NCBI GenBank assembly: GCA_903861715.1
Contig: CAIOVI010000037.1
Span: 1 to 54,182 of the forward strand
From: an uncultured bacterium
GTDB lineage: Bacteria > Patescibacteriota > Minisyncoccia > Moranbacterales > GWC2-37-73
Direction: 5' to 3'
DNA length: 54,182 nt
Shown one piece after another: positions 30,874-40,644 of this stretch. The notes beneath the pieces were generated by a model. It was not told where the DNA came from. It searched no databases and worked only from the letters and a program-made list of their open reading frames with translations. The first letter of the stretch is position 1. Every line of letters starts with the position of its first letter. Both the position numbers and the translations under genes were made by a program.

Positions 30874-32556
30874 TCACTTTAACTCATATCCCCGAATATT
30901 TGCGTCATCTATCTCAGAATGCTTTTCAATCTTGTCGACAATCAAGTCTGGATTCAAATCCAAAACATTTCCCAGCTCGCCAGAAATAATCACAAAATGT
31001 GCTCCAAAATCATTTTTGATAGACTCAATAATTTTGCGAGAATTTTCTTTCTGCATTTCTTTTTTTTGTTCCCCATCAGCCACTTTAATTTTTTCTACCA
31101 AGTTTTTTTTCTCCGCCACACAATCCCGCTCCTGATCGCAATACATCCGATAAACAAAGATATTATACCATTTCCAATATAACGCTGGATTGGTCTTATG
31201 TGAACTCTCTGGCTCTAATCCAACGTTATAACTATTTTTCGAATCATAGAAAAAAGCCACTGGGAAAAAACTCCAATTATCCAAGAAAACCCGGTCATTT
31301 TCTTTGGATTTTTCCGCCACCCAAGTCGCCACCTCGCCAGTCAGCCAATAATGACCACCACCAACATCTCGCTTAATATTCAAAAAACTATTCAGGGTCG
31401 CCACCAAGAAAAAAACCGTGAGCCCAGCCAAAATGACTCTTCCGAGCACCGCTTGGACAACAATGGCTTTTCTTTTTGATAAAACCGTAAATACAGATGC
31501 GGCCAAAAAAACAATTGAAACAAAATAATAATCATAGAATCTTCCACTAACCGACATCGCACCAGCAAAAGACATCAACGCAAAAAGAAAAGCGCTATAA
31601 ATTAAAATGCCATCTTCTTCATTCAGAGAATAATCTTTTTTTCTTTTAGCACTCACGTAGCAATAAATCACCACTGCAAAACAAACCAAGATTAGTAATA
31701 AAAAAAATTCAGAAATTGCAAGCATTTTAAATAAATCGACTGGATATAATTCACCGCCACCAATCGCAACTTCATTGCTGCCAACTTTTTTCATCGCTAT
31801 CAGTTGCACATTAAACACTTGTTGTGAAAGCCCCACCAAACTATTGGAAATTAATGCGTTGCCCACTATCAGAGCCGCTGCTGAGCCTGCTAGGTTTTTC
31901 CAAAAAAATTTACTCCCGGCCAAAATTCTGGCCGCTTCAACCAGTAGCGCCATTACCAGCGGAAGAAAAAACGTGGCTGGATGCCAAACAATATGTAGCA
32001 ACGAAACAAAAAAGAACTTGAGATATTTTTTCTCCTTAGTGAAATAGAGTTCTAACATTAAAAAAGCTGGTACCAATACCAAGGCCCTGCCACTTAATAG
32101 TCTCTCGGCAAAGTAAGTGCCTGAAATGAGAAGCAAAATCCAAAAAAAAGCATATCTGAGTTTGAACTTACGCATCACGTAAAAAAAGATACTCAAACTC
32201 GAACTAGCCCAAAAAATATCGCTAATTTTAAGCCCAAATTCAAGATTTTTAAAATAAGTAAACGGAATTAACGCAAGATTAAACAAGGTCAGTAGATAAG
32301 TAACCCTCCCGTTAGGCACAATTGAAATCCATTTGAAATTTCGAACCACCTCCCAACCTTGCGTTCTGATCAAATAGGCATATTTAAAATGAAAAAAATG
32401 ATCGTCCGTAAATAAAATGCCAGAATTATTCAGATAAATGCTAACATAAAGCAAAAACACACCCACAAAAACCAGCCCCGAACCAAGCAAGGGGGACTTC
32501 TCAAAATTTACTCTTAATTTCTCCCAGCTGATTTTGACTTGATCGATTACTGTCAT
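30874..32556 (-). CDS. GT-C-like integral membrane protein, paralogue B
   Basis: 560 residues. It shares the first 20 residues and nearly all helices with paralogue A, including TDDHFFHFKYAYLIR and the C-terminal FGAHFVI.SGELGNVLDLNPDLI. Differences concentrate in the middle and in the Lys-rich segment at about 500. The 5' flanks of both genes share about 30 bases (GCTATGTGATGTATAAAATT and on), so the duplication included the upstream region. The stop is UGA. Confidence 0.75.
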   Translation of the reverse strand: MTVIDQVKISWEKLRVNFEKSPLLGSGLVFVGVFLLYVSIYLNNSGILFTDDHFFHFKYAYLIRTQGWEVVRNFKWISIVPNGRVTYLLTLFNLALIPFTYFKNLEFGLKISDIFWASSSLSIFFYVMRKFKLRYAFFWILLLISGTYFAERLLSGRALVLVPAFLMLELYFTKEKKYLKFFFVSLLHIVWHPATFFLPLVMALLVEAARILAGSKFFWKNLAGSAAALIVGNALISNSLVGLSQQVFNVQLIAMKKVGSNEVAIGGGELYPVDLFKMLAISEFFLLLILVCFAVVIYCYVSAKRKKDYSLNEEDGILIYSAFLFALMSFAGAMSVSGRFYDYYFVSIVFLAASVFTVLSKRKAIVVQAVLGRVILAGLTVFFLVATLNSFLNIKRDVGGGHYWLTGEVATWVAEKSKENDRVFLDNWSFFPVAFFYDSKNSYNVGLEPESSHKTNPALYWKWYNIFVYRMYCDQERDCVAEKKNLVEKIKVADGEQKKEMQKENSRKIIESIKNDFGAHFVIISGELGNVLDLNPDLIVDKIEKHSEIDDANIRGYELK

Positions 32557-32645
32557 GCTATGTGATGTATAAAATTAAATCCCTGAAATCTCCTCAAGGA
32601 TTAACTCTGACCATTGTATATTTAAACGCTATCCTTGAACACATG

Positions 32646-33026
32646 TTAAATGCAAGAACCCAGGGCTGCATTGCAAGTTATCGTTTTTCCGCCACAAACC
32701 CCCGTAAAAATGTTAGTTCCAGCGACTGAAGTAAAAGAAGTGCAAGATGAGCCAAGCACTGGCCACTTAGCATTCGTCATTAAAGTATCATTGCAGATAT
32801 TTCCATTAACAGCATAATCCGTATTAGTGCTATTACCACTAATGCATAAAACCATATGGGTCAGCACACTTCGCATAGTTGTCCTGCCGGTTTGCTCTTT
32901 TGCCCGATCAGCATTAAAAGTAGTGTTGACCAAGATTGCAGCCGCCAAAATCCCAATGATTGCAAGCACAATCAAAATTTCAATCAAAGTGAAACCCTGT
33001 CCAGAAGACAGGCGAGATTTTTGCAT
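32646..33026 (-). CDS. Type IV pilin
   Basis: 126 residues. Short leader then GQGFTLIEILIVLAIIGILA, the class III signal. The head is small and has Cys pairs near the end (VCGGKTITCNAALGSCI). It shares that C-terminal pattern with the next two genes upstream, so all three are one duplicated family, with this copy the most diverged. Confidence 0.88.
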   Translation of the reverse strand: MQKSRLSSGQGFTLIEILIVLAIIGILAAAILVNTTFNADRAKEQTGRTTMRSVLTHMVLCISGNSTNTDYAVNGNICNDTLMTNAKWPVLGSSCTSFTSVAGTNIFTGVCGGKTITCNAALGSCI

Positions 33027-33155
33027 ATTTTTTACTGTTCAAATTTCAAATATTATTTTTGGAAATCAGCCGCCACTGAAAAACATTTTCTGCAAACAGA
33101 TCTGCTTAACTGCAGCAGCGTTATTTAAAAAAATTCCTAATTTCAAATTAAAATT

Positions 33156-33563
33156 TTAGATGCAAGAACCCAGTGCAGCATCACAGTTGATGGAAACTCC
33201 TCCGCAAGTTCCACTGAGTTTATTGGAATTCGCTGTGAAGTTGCCTCCGCAGCCAGTTGGTTGAGCTGGCCATTTGGCATCCGTGATAGCTGTGCTAGAA
33301 CAAATACTATTGCCTGCGCCATAAGCCTGCACGGTTCCGGCGCCACCTACACACAAAACCATGTAGGTCAGCGCACTTCGCATGGTTGAGCGACCAGCTT
33401 GTTCTTGAGCTTTGGTTCGAGCACTGCTGGTGCTGACCAAAATCACTCCAGCCAAAATTCCAATGATGGCAATCACGATCAAAAGTTCAATCAAAGTGAA
33501 ACCTTTTGAGATTTTAAAAAAATCTCTCCCAACCGACAACTGATTAGAACTATTTTTATTCAT
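33156..33563 (-). CDS. Type IV pilin, tandem copy 2
   Basis: 135 residues from the ATG at 33563; a GTG at 33593 and an ATG at 33584 in frame would lengthen it, but a leader before KGFTLIELLIVIAIIG of about 23 residues is already long. The N-terminal 60 residues and the last 17 (GGVSINCDAALGSCI) are the same as in the 33850 gene; the middle differs. Confidence 0.88.
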   Translation of the reverse strand: MNKNSSNQLSVGRDFFKISKGFTLIELLIVIAIIGILAGVILVSTSSARTKAQEQAGRSTMRSALTYMVLCVGGAGTVQAYGAGNSICSSTAITDAKWPAQPTGCGGNFTANSNKLSGTCGGVSINCDAALGSCI

Positions 33564-33849
33564 ATTCAAGTTATAATACCCCATCAGCCTCACCTAAAAC
33601 GATTAGCTCAAAAAGATCAAGCCTCCCTAGGATCAACGCTGGCTTAATGGATTACGTATGTTTTAAAAACTCACAAAAAAATTTGAGAAATTCAAACCGC
33701 TATGGGACAACTATTGCCAAAATCCTACTCTGAAACACTTGCTTAAAAAGTTTTTCAAAATTTGTTAAAGTTTTGGCAATAGCCTTTCCACATAAAATAT
33801 AGCATCTAAAAATACTATATTAAAAATACAAAAAAGCGTCAGCTTAAAC

Positions 33850-34224
33850 CTAGATGCAAGAACCCAGTGCAGCATCACAGTTGATGGAAACTCCTCCGCA
33901 ATTTCCACTAAGTTTATTAGAAGAAACACTGAAGCTACCTGAGCAGCCAGCTGGTTGGGCTGGCCATCTGGCATCCGTGATGTTTGCATCAGAGCAGATA
34001 GCGGTATTTGAAGAATAATTACCCACAGTTCCGCCACCACCCACACACAAAACCATGTAGGTCAAGGCACTTCGCATAGTTGAGCGACCAGCTTGTTCTT
34101 GAGCCTTGGTTCGAGCACTGCTGGTGCTGACCAAAATCACTCCAGCCAAAATTCCAATGATTGCAATCACGATCAAAAGTTCAATCAATGTGAAACCTTT
34201 TTTCATATTTTTCATATTTTTCAT
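33850..34224 (-). CDS. Type IV pilin, tandem copy 3
   Basis: 124 residues if it starts at 34224. The leader MKNMKNMKKG comes from three 9-base ATATTTTTC repeats, giving three in-frame ATGs (34224, 34215, 34206) and an uncertain start. From KGFTLIELLI to the middle of the head it is nearly identical to the 33156 gene, then differs at VGGGGTVGNYSSNT and rejoins. A major or alternative pilin subunit. Confidence 0.88.
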   Translation of the reverse strand: MKNMKNMKKGFTLIELLIVIAIIGILAGVILVSTSSARTKAQEQAGRSTMRSALTYMVLCVGGGGTVGNYSSNTAICSDANITDARWPAQPAGCSGSFSVSSNKLSGNCGGVSINCDAALGSCI

Positions 34225-34350
34225 ATTTACTTAAAAATTACTTTTTTTAAATTAATTACATCGACCTTTCTGTTTTGTAATTGTTTATATCTAAACTTTC
34301 CATTTTTATCTTAGCACATTTTTCCAAAATTGGCACTCAATTATTGTTTT

Positions 34351-34441
34351 CTGTATCTTGTATCTTGTATCTTGTTCCCTGCTGCATGTTCTATGTTCTA
34401 TGTTCTATGTTCTATGTTCTATTTTCCCTTGCTCCATGTTT
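34351..34441. repeat. TGTATCTTG and ATGTTCT tandem words
   Basis: Three TGTATCT units followed by about five CTATGTT units, between two pilin genes. Related words in the opposite sense occur at 10475-10560 and inside ligA (20171-20225). Confidence 0.7.
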
Positions 34442-34461
34442 CACGTTATGCTTTCCACGAC

Positions 34462-34878
34462 CTAGTTGCAATCATTCGTCGCATAACTGCAAGTTATGGT
34501 TGTCTGCCCAGTCTTGGCTGCCGTAAAAGTATAAGTCAGAATTTGAGCATTGGTCGCTGCCGCTGCCGTCACTGTGTAGCCTGTTTTAGTGTTGACATCT
34601 GGCCACTTGACCGTGTGACTAGCATCATTGCAAATTGTGCTAGCAGTGTTGTAAGCATTGACTGAAAAACCATCGTCCTGGCAAGTCGCCAACTCTGGCA
34701 AAACACTCGCCATAGTGGTGATCGCCGAGGCCCGTTTGGATTTTTCCACTCCACCCTGCGTGCTGACCAACACAATCCCAGCCAAAATGCCAATGATAGT
34801 AATCACAATCATCAATTCCACCAAGGTGAAACCTCTTTTAGTCTCAAGGGTTGTTTTAATTTTGTTTTCTTTTTTCAT
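34462..34878 (-). CDS. Type IV pilin (longer head)
   Basis: 138 residues from the ATG at 34878; an upstream in-frame extension to 34962 would put 28 extra residues before the leader and crosses a TATAAT, so I reject it. The leader is KRGFTLVELMIVITIIGILA. The head is Ala/Thr-rich, with one Cys pair near the end (TITCSYATNDCN). It lies next to pilC and is the least similar of the four pilins. Confidence 0.87.
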   Translation of the reverse strand: MKKENKIKTTLETKRGFTLVELMIVITIIGILAGIVLVSTQGGVEKSKRASAITTMASVLPELATCQDDGFSVNAYNTASTICNDASHTVKWPDVNTKTGYTVTAAAATNAQILTYTFTAAKTGQTTITCSYATNDCN

Positions 34879-34971
34879 AGGACAATTATAGCACAAAAGT
34901 CGTTTTTGATTCAAGACCACTAGGAAATTAATTACGAAAAACCTATTTATAAACTGGAGCACCTTTTCATC

Positions 34972-36180
34972 TTACATCATTGAAGAAAGATTGTATATTG
35001 GCATCAAAATCGCAAATACCAAAACCGCAACGCCAATGCCCAAGAAGGTAATCAGGATAGGCTCCAGCATAGTTGAAAGATTGCGGGTGATACTATCCGT
35101 TTCCTTCCCATAAAAAACTGCAATGTGTTTCAAAACTTCACTGATTTTGCCGGAATCCTCTCCGATCTTAATCATCTGGGAAACGATCGGTGGAAAAATT
35201 GGTGACCGCGCAAAAACGCTACTCATGGTGCCACCTTTTTTAACCTCGTCAGCTGCCCTCAGAATAACACTCTCATAGGCCGTGCTATTAACAACCCCAC
35301 TGATGATTACCAATGCTCGCACAATTGGAATGCCGCCGGACAAGAGCACGGCTAAATTTTCAGCAAAGCGAGCCAGGTAAACGTATTTAAAAACATTGCC
35401 CACGATTGGAATTTTCATTTTAATAAAGTCCCATTCTCTTTTGCCATCTTCGCTGCGCATATAATACATCGTGCCAAAAACCAGACCCAGAATCAAAAAC
35501 AAGACTCCCCACCAATACTGACTCATAAAATCACCCACACTCATCAGGATCTTCGTATACCAAGGGACTTCAACTCCCAAATCCTTGAAAACCGCTGTTA
35601 ATTTTGGCAGCACCACCACAGAAACCACGAAACCGATAACCACCGCTGCCGACAAAACGAAACCTGGATAAAAAAGTGCTCCTTTGATTTTGGAAGTCAA
35701 ATCATAATTTTTTTCAGCGTTATCGGCCAAAAAAGAAATCGAACGTTCCAAATTTCCTGAGAGTTCTCCCGCTTGAATCATACTAATGGCCAACGGTTCA
35801 AAAACATCTGGATGCTTCGACATAGCTTCTGAAAGAGTCATGCCGTCCTCCACGTCATCAACCATATCCCAAATGATCGTTCGCAAATAAACATTTTCTG
35901 TTTGATCGGCCACCGCTCGCATGGAATAAACAATGGCGACTTTCGCTTCAATTAAAGTTGCCATCTGCCTGAAGAAGACAGATACTTCGCGCAAACTAAT
36001 CCCTTCCCAAAGATGCTGCAAATCCTTGAGAAGTTCGGGGGTTTTCTTTTCTTGCTCAATCGAAATAGGCACGAATCCCTTGGCCTGGAGCGTTGCTGCA
36101 GCAGCGTCCTTATTTATTGCCTCAATATGGCCTTCCCTCAAATCTCCAGTCGAACTTTTTGCCTGAAAATAAAATTTCAT
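34972..36180 (-). CDS. pilC: Type IV pilus platform protein PilC/GspF
   Basis: 402 residues, full length. Two T2SSF domains (about 65-190 and 270-395): each has an E...L..G..L..A pattern (DVEDGMTLSEAMSKHPDVF; LSGGIPIVRAL), and hydrophobic helices lie at about 170-190, 220-240 and 375-398. FKDLGVEVPWYTKIL is typical. The inner-membrane platform connects PilB/PilT with the growing pilus. It lies between pilT and the pilins in the operon. Confidence 0.95.
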   Translation of the reverse strand: MKFYFQAKSSTGDLREGHIEAINKDAAAATLQAKGFVPISIEQEKKTPELLKDLQHLWEGISLREVSVFFRQMATLIEAKVAIVYSMRAVADQTENVYLRTIIWDMVDDVEDGMTLSEAMSKHPDVFEPLAISMIQAGELSGNLERSISFLADNAEKNYDLTSKIKGALFYPGFVLSAAVVIGFVVSVVVLPKLTAVFKDLGVEVPWYTKILMSVGDFMSQYWWGVLFLILGLVFGTMYYMRSEDGKREWDFIKMKIPIVGNVFKYVYLARFAENLAVLLSGGIPIVRALVIISGVVNSTAYESVILRAADEVKKGGTMSSVFARSPIFPPIVSQMIKIGEDSGKISEVLKHIAVFYGKETDSITRNLSTMLEPILITFLGIGVAVLVFAILMPIYNLSSMM

Positions 36181-36274
36181 AACATTAAAATTGATTATTT
36201 TTTAGTTACCCTTCCGTCCTGAGAGAGTTTAACTCTCGTATGAGAGTACAGCTCCCAAGCGCCAATTTTAAATT

Positions 36275-37360
36275 TTATCTATTATTGCCACTAATCAGCA
36301 TCTGCAGATATTCTCGATTGCTGGAGTATAGCAAAGCATCATCCACTGAAATCAGCCCTCTTTGCACCAGATCGGCCAAAGATTTGTCCAAAGAAATCAT
36401 GCCATCCCGCAAACTAGTTTCAATGACTGAATCAATCTGATAAGTTTTGTTTTCTCTAATAAGATTTTCAACTGCATGATTGTTGATCATGATTTCCAAG
36501 GCAGGAATTCGTCCGCCGCCAACTTTTGACAACAAGCGCTGCGAAACCACTCCCAACAGCACGCTGGCCAACTGCGATCTGATTTGATTTTGCTGATGAG
36601 CTGGAAAAACATCAATGATTCGATCGATTGTTTGCGAAGTGTCATTAGTATGCAAAGTGGCTAAAATCAAATGTCCTGTTTCAGCCGCTGTCATGGCCGT
36701 GCTAATAGTGTCCAAATCTCGCAACTCGCCAATCAGCACCACATTGGCGTCTTCCCTGAAAACACTGCGCAGACCAGATTGAAATGATTTTGTGTCTTTG
36801 CCAACTTCGCGTTGATTGATGATGCAGCGATCTTGTTCATAAACATATTCAATCGGATCTTCCACCGTCACAATGTGTTTGTCCTGATTGTGATTAATAA
36901 AATCAATCAAAGCAGCAAGCGTGGTCGATTTTCCGTGTCCAACTGGACCCGTAATCAACAGCAACCCTTGCAACTTATGCGTAAATTCATAAAGCGCTGG
37001 AGGGAGATTCAATTCCTCCAAAGTCTTGATTCGACCAGCAACCAAGCGCATTGCCACACTCACATTGCCTTTTTGAAAGAAAACGTTTGTTCGAAATCTG
37101 GCTTTTTCTTCAAAATTATAGGAAAAATCCACCTGACCATCGGCAATCAATCTTTTTTTATTTTCTTCGCTCATCAAGCCATCGCTCAAGGCCTGGGTAT
37201 CCTCGACCGACAAGATGCTTTCCTGGGTCAAGGGATAAAGTTTTCCATCCAAGCGGATAGTCGGATATCGCCCAACCACCAAATGCAAATCAGAAGCATT
37301 TTGCTGTGCGACCAATCGTAAAAGGTTTTTGATTCTTTGTTCACTGTGCAAGGTTGTCAT
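36275..37360 (-). CDS. pilT: Type IV pilus retraction ATPase PilT
   Basis: 361 residues. PilT/VirB11-type ATPase: NASDLHLVVGRYPTIRLDG at the start, Walker A GPVGHGKST (138-146; most PilT have GPTGSGKST), ASP box VEDPIEY, Walker B VVLIGELRDLDTI, His box ILATLHTND. AIRNLIRE-type C-terminal (AVENLIRENKTYQIDS) typical of PilT. It powers pilus retraction and DNA uptake. Confidence 0.95.
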   Translation of the reverse strand: MTTLHSEQRIKNLLRLVAQQNASDLHLVVGRYPTIRLDGKLYPLTQESILSVEDTQALSDGLMSEENKKRLIADGQVDFSYNFEEKARFRTNVFFQKGNVSVAMRLVAGRIKTLEELNLPPALYEFTHKLQGLLLITGPVGHGKSTTLAALIDFINHNQDKHIVTVEDPIEYVYEQDRCIINQREVGKDTKSFQSGLRSVFREDANVVLIGELRDLDTISTAMTAAETGHLILATLHTNDTSQTIDRIIDVFPAHQQNQIRSQLASVLLGVVSQRLLSKVGGGRIPALEIMINNHAVENLIRENKTYQIDSVIETSLRDGMISLDKSLADLVQRGLISVDDALLYSSNREYLQMLISGNNR

Positions 37361-37533
37361 TTTTATTTTTCTTTTTAAAACTATTTTAATTTAAAAATTC
37401 TCTTTAGCCTTGACCCAACTTTCATGCTGGAGTTTTTTACGAGCAAATGAAATTTGGGATATTCCTTTAATTCATTTGAAACATTCGCAGGCTAATTCGA
37501 ATTATTCGCATCGTAATTATATTATACTAATTT

Positions 37534-37920
37534 TTACATTTTCAGCAAAGTTCTCACTTTGGCCACAACCTCTGAAGGGGTGAAATGCGATTTAATCAAA
37601 TAATCATTCGCACCTTCCTCCACTGCCTTCTCGACTTTTTCTTTTTCAGAAATATTCGTGAGCATAATAATGGGAATGTCTTTCAAGTTTTGATTGTTTT
37701 TTATTTTCTGCAGAACTTCCATTCCATCCATGTAGGGCATAATAATGTCCAGCAAAATAGCGTCTGGCAGAAAAGTTTCCATTTTTTCAAGCGCAACAAC
37801 TCCATTTTCAGCCATCACAACTTCAAAACCCTCCTGCTCAAATTTTATTTGGTAAATATCCCGAATAAAAACATCATCTTCGATAATTAAAAGCTTTTTT
37901 TTGTTTTCGACATTTTCCAT
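37534..37920 (-). CDS. Single-domain response regulator (CheY/PilH-like)
   Basis: 128 residues, a receiver domain without output domain. Acidic pocket IIEDD, phospho-acceptor Asp58 (ILLDIIMPYMDG), Thr88 and Lys110 (YLIKSH). AAGGAT just before the ATG may be its ribosome-binding site. It lies between pilB and pilT, so it probably modulates pilus extension or retraction, as PilG/PilH do. No histidine kinase is next to it. Confidence 0.9.
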   Translation of the reverse strand: MENVENKKKLLIIEDDVFIRDIYQIKFEQEGFEVVMAENGVVALEKMETFLPDAILLDIIMPYMDGMEVLQKIKNNQNLKDIPIIMLTNISEKEKVEKAVEEGANDYLIKSHFTPSEVVAKVRTLLKM

Positions 37921-38003
37921 ATCCTTGGTAAATCTTGAAATCTAAAATTAATTTTTTGAGAATTAATTAAAAATTAAAAATTAAAAATTAAAAATTTTCG
38001 ACA

Positions 38004-39713
38004 TTAGGCTTCATCCACTTCTCCTCCCACGCTTCGGCTGCCTTCAGTCACTCTTTCAACTTCAGAAAAGGTGGTCATGCCCGCAATCACTTTCAAGATT
38101 CCATCTTGTTTGATTGTTATCATGCCCTTGTTTTTTGCGTAATCTTTAATTTCTTGCTCATTTCCATTATTTCCTGAAATGATCTCCTTGATGCCATCAT
38201 CAATATCAAGAGCTTCAAAAATTGCCGTTCTGCCCTTGTAGCCAGTTTTGGCGCATTCCTCACAACCACTTCCTTCAAACAAGGAAACTCCTTTGCTGAG
38301 ATCAACTCCATATCTAGCAATATCCTCTTGGGATACTCCTTCAATTTCTTGCAAAATGTAATCCCGCACCGCTTCGGAGACCTTAACTTCATGCTTACAT
38401 TTATCACAAATTCTTCTAACTAGTCGCTGCGCAGCCACCACTCGCAAAGAAGAAGCCAGCAAAAAAGCCTCGATGTTCATGTCTACAAGCCTAGGAATAG
38501 CCCCAATAGAACTGTTGGTGTGGAGGGTTGAGAGCACTAAATGTCCAGTCAAAGCAGCGTGAATTGTCAATTCAGCCGTTTCGTTGTCTCGAATTTCACC
38601 CACCATAATCACATTCGGATCTTGACGCAAGATTGAGCGCAGACCGCTAGCGAAAGTATATCCAATTTCTGGATTTATCTGACTTTGATTAACCCCCACC
38701 ATAGAATATTCCACTGGATCTTCCAAGGTAATAATATTTCGATCTTCCTTATTTAAAACGCCCAAACAAGAATACAATGTCGTTGATTTTCCAGAGCCCG
38801 TAGGACCAGTTATTAAAATAATTCCAAAAGGTTCATTGATATTTTTAATTAGCACGTCTCCGCCTTTTCCAATAATCCCCATGTTCTCAAGACTGGCCAA
38901 TTTGCTATCTTTGTCCAAAATTCGCATCACCAGTTTTTCCCCATCCATAATGGGCAGGGTTGAAACTCGGAAATCAATTGGGTGACCATTTTCAACCACG
39001 TTAAAACGACCGTCCTGAGGCTTTCTTTTTTCATCGATTTTCAAATTAGCCAAAATTTTTATTCTCGAAACGACTGCCTTGCCAACTTCTTTGGGAACTG
39101 AGAGCGAGGAATGCAGCAGTCCATCCACTCTGAATCTCACCCGATATTCTTTTTCAAATGGCTCAACGTGAATATCACTAGCCTTACCATCAATTGCGTG
39201 CCTGATAATCACACTCAAAAGTTTCGTCACTGGTGCTGATTGCACATCGTTGTCACCACGGCTGCCATCTCCATCCAAAAAATTGTTTTCGCTATCTCCA
39301 AACTCATCTTCCTTCAGAGAATCAACTGCTTCCTCAATTGCTTTCTCCGCTCCCCCAGCGTATTGCACCAAAATATCTTGAAAAATTTTCTCCGAAATCA
39401 AATAAACTTCAAATTTTAACTGAGTTTTTTCGGAAATAAATCGCAAAACATTCAAAGCATTAATATTCTGTGGGTCGACTATTCCGACTTTGACAAGCTT
39501 GTCTTTCTTCTCGAAAGCAACCATCTGATTTCCCCTGGCAACATCTTCGGGAATGATATTAAGCACATTAATAAAAACTGGCACACTTTTGTCCAAATAT
39601 GGCATATTTAATTTCTTGGCATTTTCAGCCAAAATCGCTTCCGGATCAGTTTCCGCAACTGCCTGCTCCATTGAAGTTATTTTTTTGTCGCTATCATCAA
39701 CCGAAGTATCCAT
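38004..39713 (-). CDS. pilB: Type IV pilus extension ATPase PilB
   Basis: 569 residues. N-terminal MshEN/GspE_N domain (about 30-130), then the ATPase core: ASDIHVEPFE, Walker A GPTGSGKST (303-311), LEDPVEY, Walker B VIMVGEIRDNETAEL, LSTLHTN. A tetra-cysteine zinc site lies near the C-terminus (CDKCKHEVK ... CEECAKTGYKGR). It drives pilus assembly. Acidic linker at about 132-155. Confidence 0.95.
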   Translation of the reverse strand: MDTSVDDSDKKITSMEQAVAETDPEAILAENAKKLNMPYLDKSVPVFINVLNIIPEDVARGNQMVAFEKKDKLVKVGIVDPQNINALNVLRFISEKTQLKFEVYLISEKIFQDILVQYAGGAEKAIEEAVDSLKEDEFGDSENNFLDGDGSRGDNDVQSAPVTKLLSVIIRHAIDGKASDIHVEPFEKEYRVRFRVDGLLHSSLSVPKEVGKAVVSRIKILANLKIDEKRKPQDGRFNVVENGHPIDFRVSTLPIMDGEKLVMRILDKDSKLASLENMGIIGKGGDVLIKNINEPFGIILITGPTGSGKSTTLYSCLGVLNKEDRNIITLEDPVEYSMVGVNQSQINPEIGYTFASGLRSILRQDPNVIMVGEIRDNETAELTIHAALTGHLVLSTLHTNSSIGAIPRLVDMNIEAFLLASSLRVVAAQRLVRRICDKCKHEVKVSEAVRDYILQEIEGVSQEDIARYGVDLSKGVSLFEGSGCEECAKTGYKGRTAIFEALDIDDGIKEIISGNNGNEQEIKDYAKNKGMITIKQDGILKVIAGMTTFSEVERVTEGSRSVGGEVDEA

Positions 39714-39774
39714 AAAATAAATACACTCTTAAAAAAATCACCAAACCAAACTAAGAACAGCTGCGAGCTCTAAA

Positions 39775-40518
39775 CTAAGGCAAAAATGGGTTGCTGCTGC
39801 CTGAAACTATGCCTTCCATGCTAACCTTGGGCGTGCTGTTGGAAGTATAATCTTTTAACTTCTGAATAGTCGCATTGTCAATACTAGAATTAAAATTAGC
39901 CAATTTTTTGTCATCCGCTTTCACTTGTTTCAAATATCCAAAATCAACCACCAACTTGGACACAATTGTAACTGCGCTTTGAGTTGCAGCTGGATCACTG
40001 CTTGAATTTTTTTCCACCGTAGAAATGCTCAAGGACTTCACGGTGTTTAAAAGTGACATCCGCTGAACAGCGTCAAAGAATGTTTTCAGTTTGTTATAAT
40101 CACCCTCGGCTGTGATTGTTAGTTGGATATTCTGCAAAGCATCGCTGGTCTTAACGTCTGCTGGGCTAACGGGAACAATGACTCCTGGGGCTGGCGACGG
40201 GCTACTGACAATTTCAAGGTTGTTCAAAAATACGCCAGAGTTTGAGGCAATGTAATTCACATCTCCAATGATTTTTTCTTCCATCTTATTGCTAGGAAGA
40301 TAATTAAGCACCAACGCACTGCCATCATCTGTTTGAATTTTGGAGCTCAATGTCTCTAGGGCGCTTTTCTTGCTTTCAACATTCTGCAAGATTTGTTGAT
40401 TCAAATTATAATCATCCCTGGCAGCTTGCAGAGAAGAAATTTCAGGTCTGATATAGGCCCAAAAAACAATCGCAGCAAGAATCAAAATTACAGGCAGAAA
40501 AAAATATTTCAATCTCAT
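39775..40518 (-). CDS. pilO: Type IV pilus assembly protein PilO-like
   Basis: 247 residues from the ATG at 40518; an upstream TTG (40611) adds 31 residues that look like untranslated sequence. One N-terminal helix (LKYFFLPVILILAAIVFWAY), a coiled-coil segment, then a ferredoxin-like domain with LTITAEGDYNKLKTFFDAV. It is identified by this topology and by its place after pilM and pilN. It forms the inner-membrane alignment complex. Confidence 0.85.
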   Translation of the reverse strand: MRLKYFFLPVILILAAIVFWAYIRPEISSLQAARDDYNLNQQILQNVESKKSALETLSSKIQTDDGSALVLNYLPSNKMEEKIIGDVNYIASNSGVFLNNLEIVSSPSPAPGVIVPVSPADVKTSDALQNIQLTITAEGDYNKLKTFFDAVQRMSLLNTVKSLSISTVEKNSSSDPAATQSAVTIVSKLVVDFGYLKQVKADDKKLANFNSSIDNATIQKLKDYTSNSTPKVSMEGIVSGSSNPFLP

Positions 40519-40644
40519 TTTTTTATTTTCTACTATTTTGTTACCTTGAACAAAAAAATAATAGACTTGGATTATTAAAATTTTATATTTTAAGCTGAGC
40601 CACGCTAACAACTTTTTTGACTTTGCTGTTTGCGATAAACTCCT

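Noticed and set aside
34879-34962. Longer N-terminus for the pilin at 34462
   Set aside because: The extension crosses a TATAAT and would put 28 residues before a leader that already fits a prepilin.
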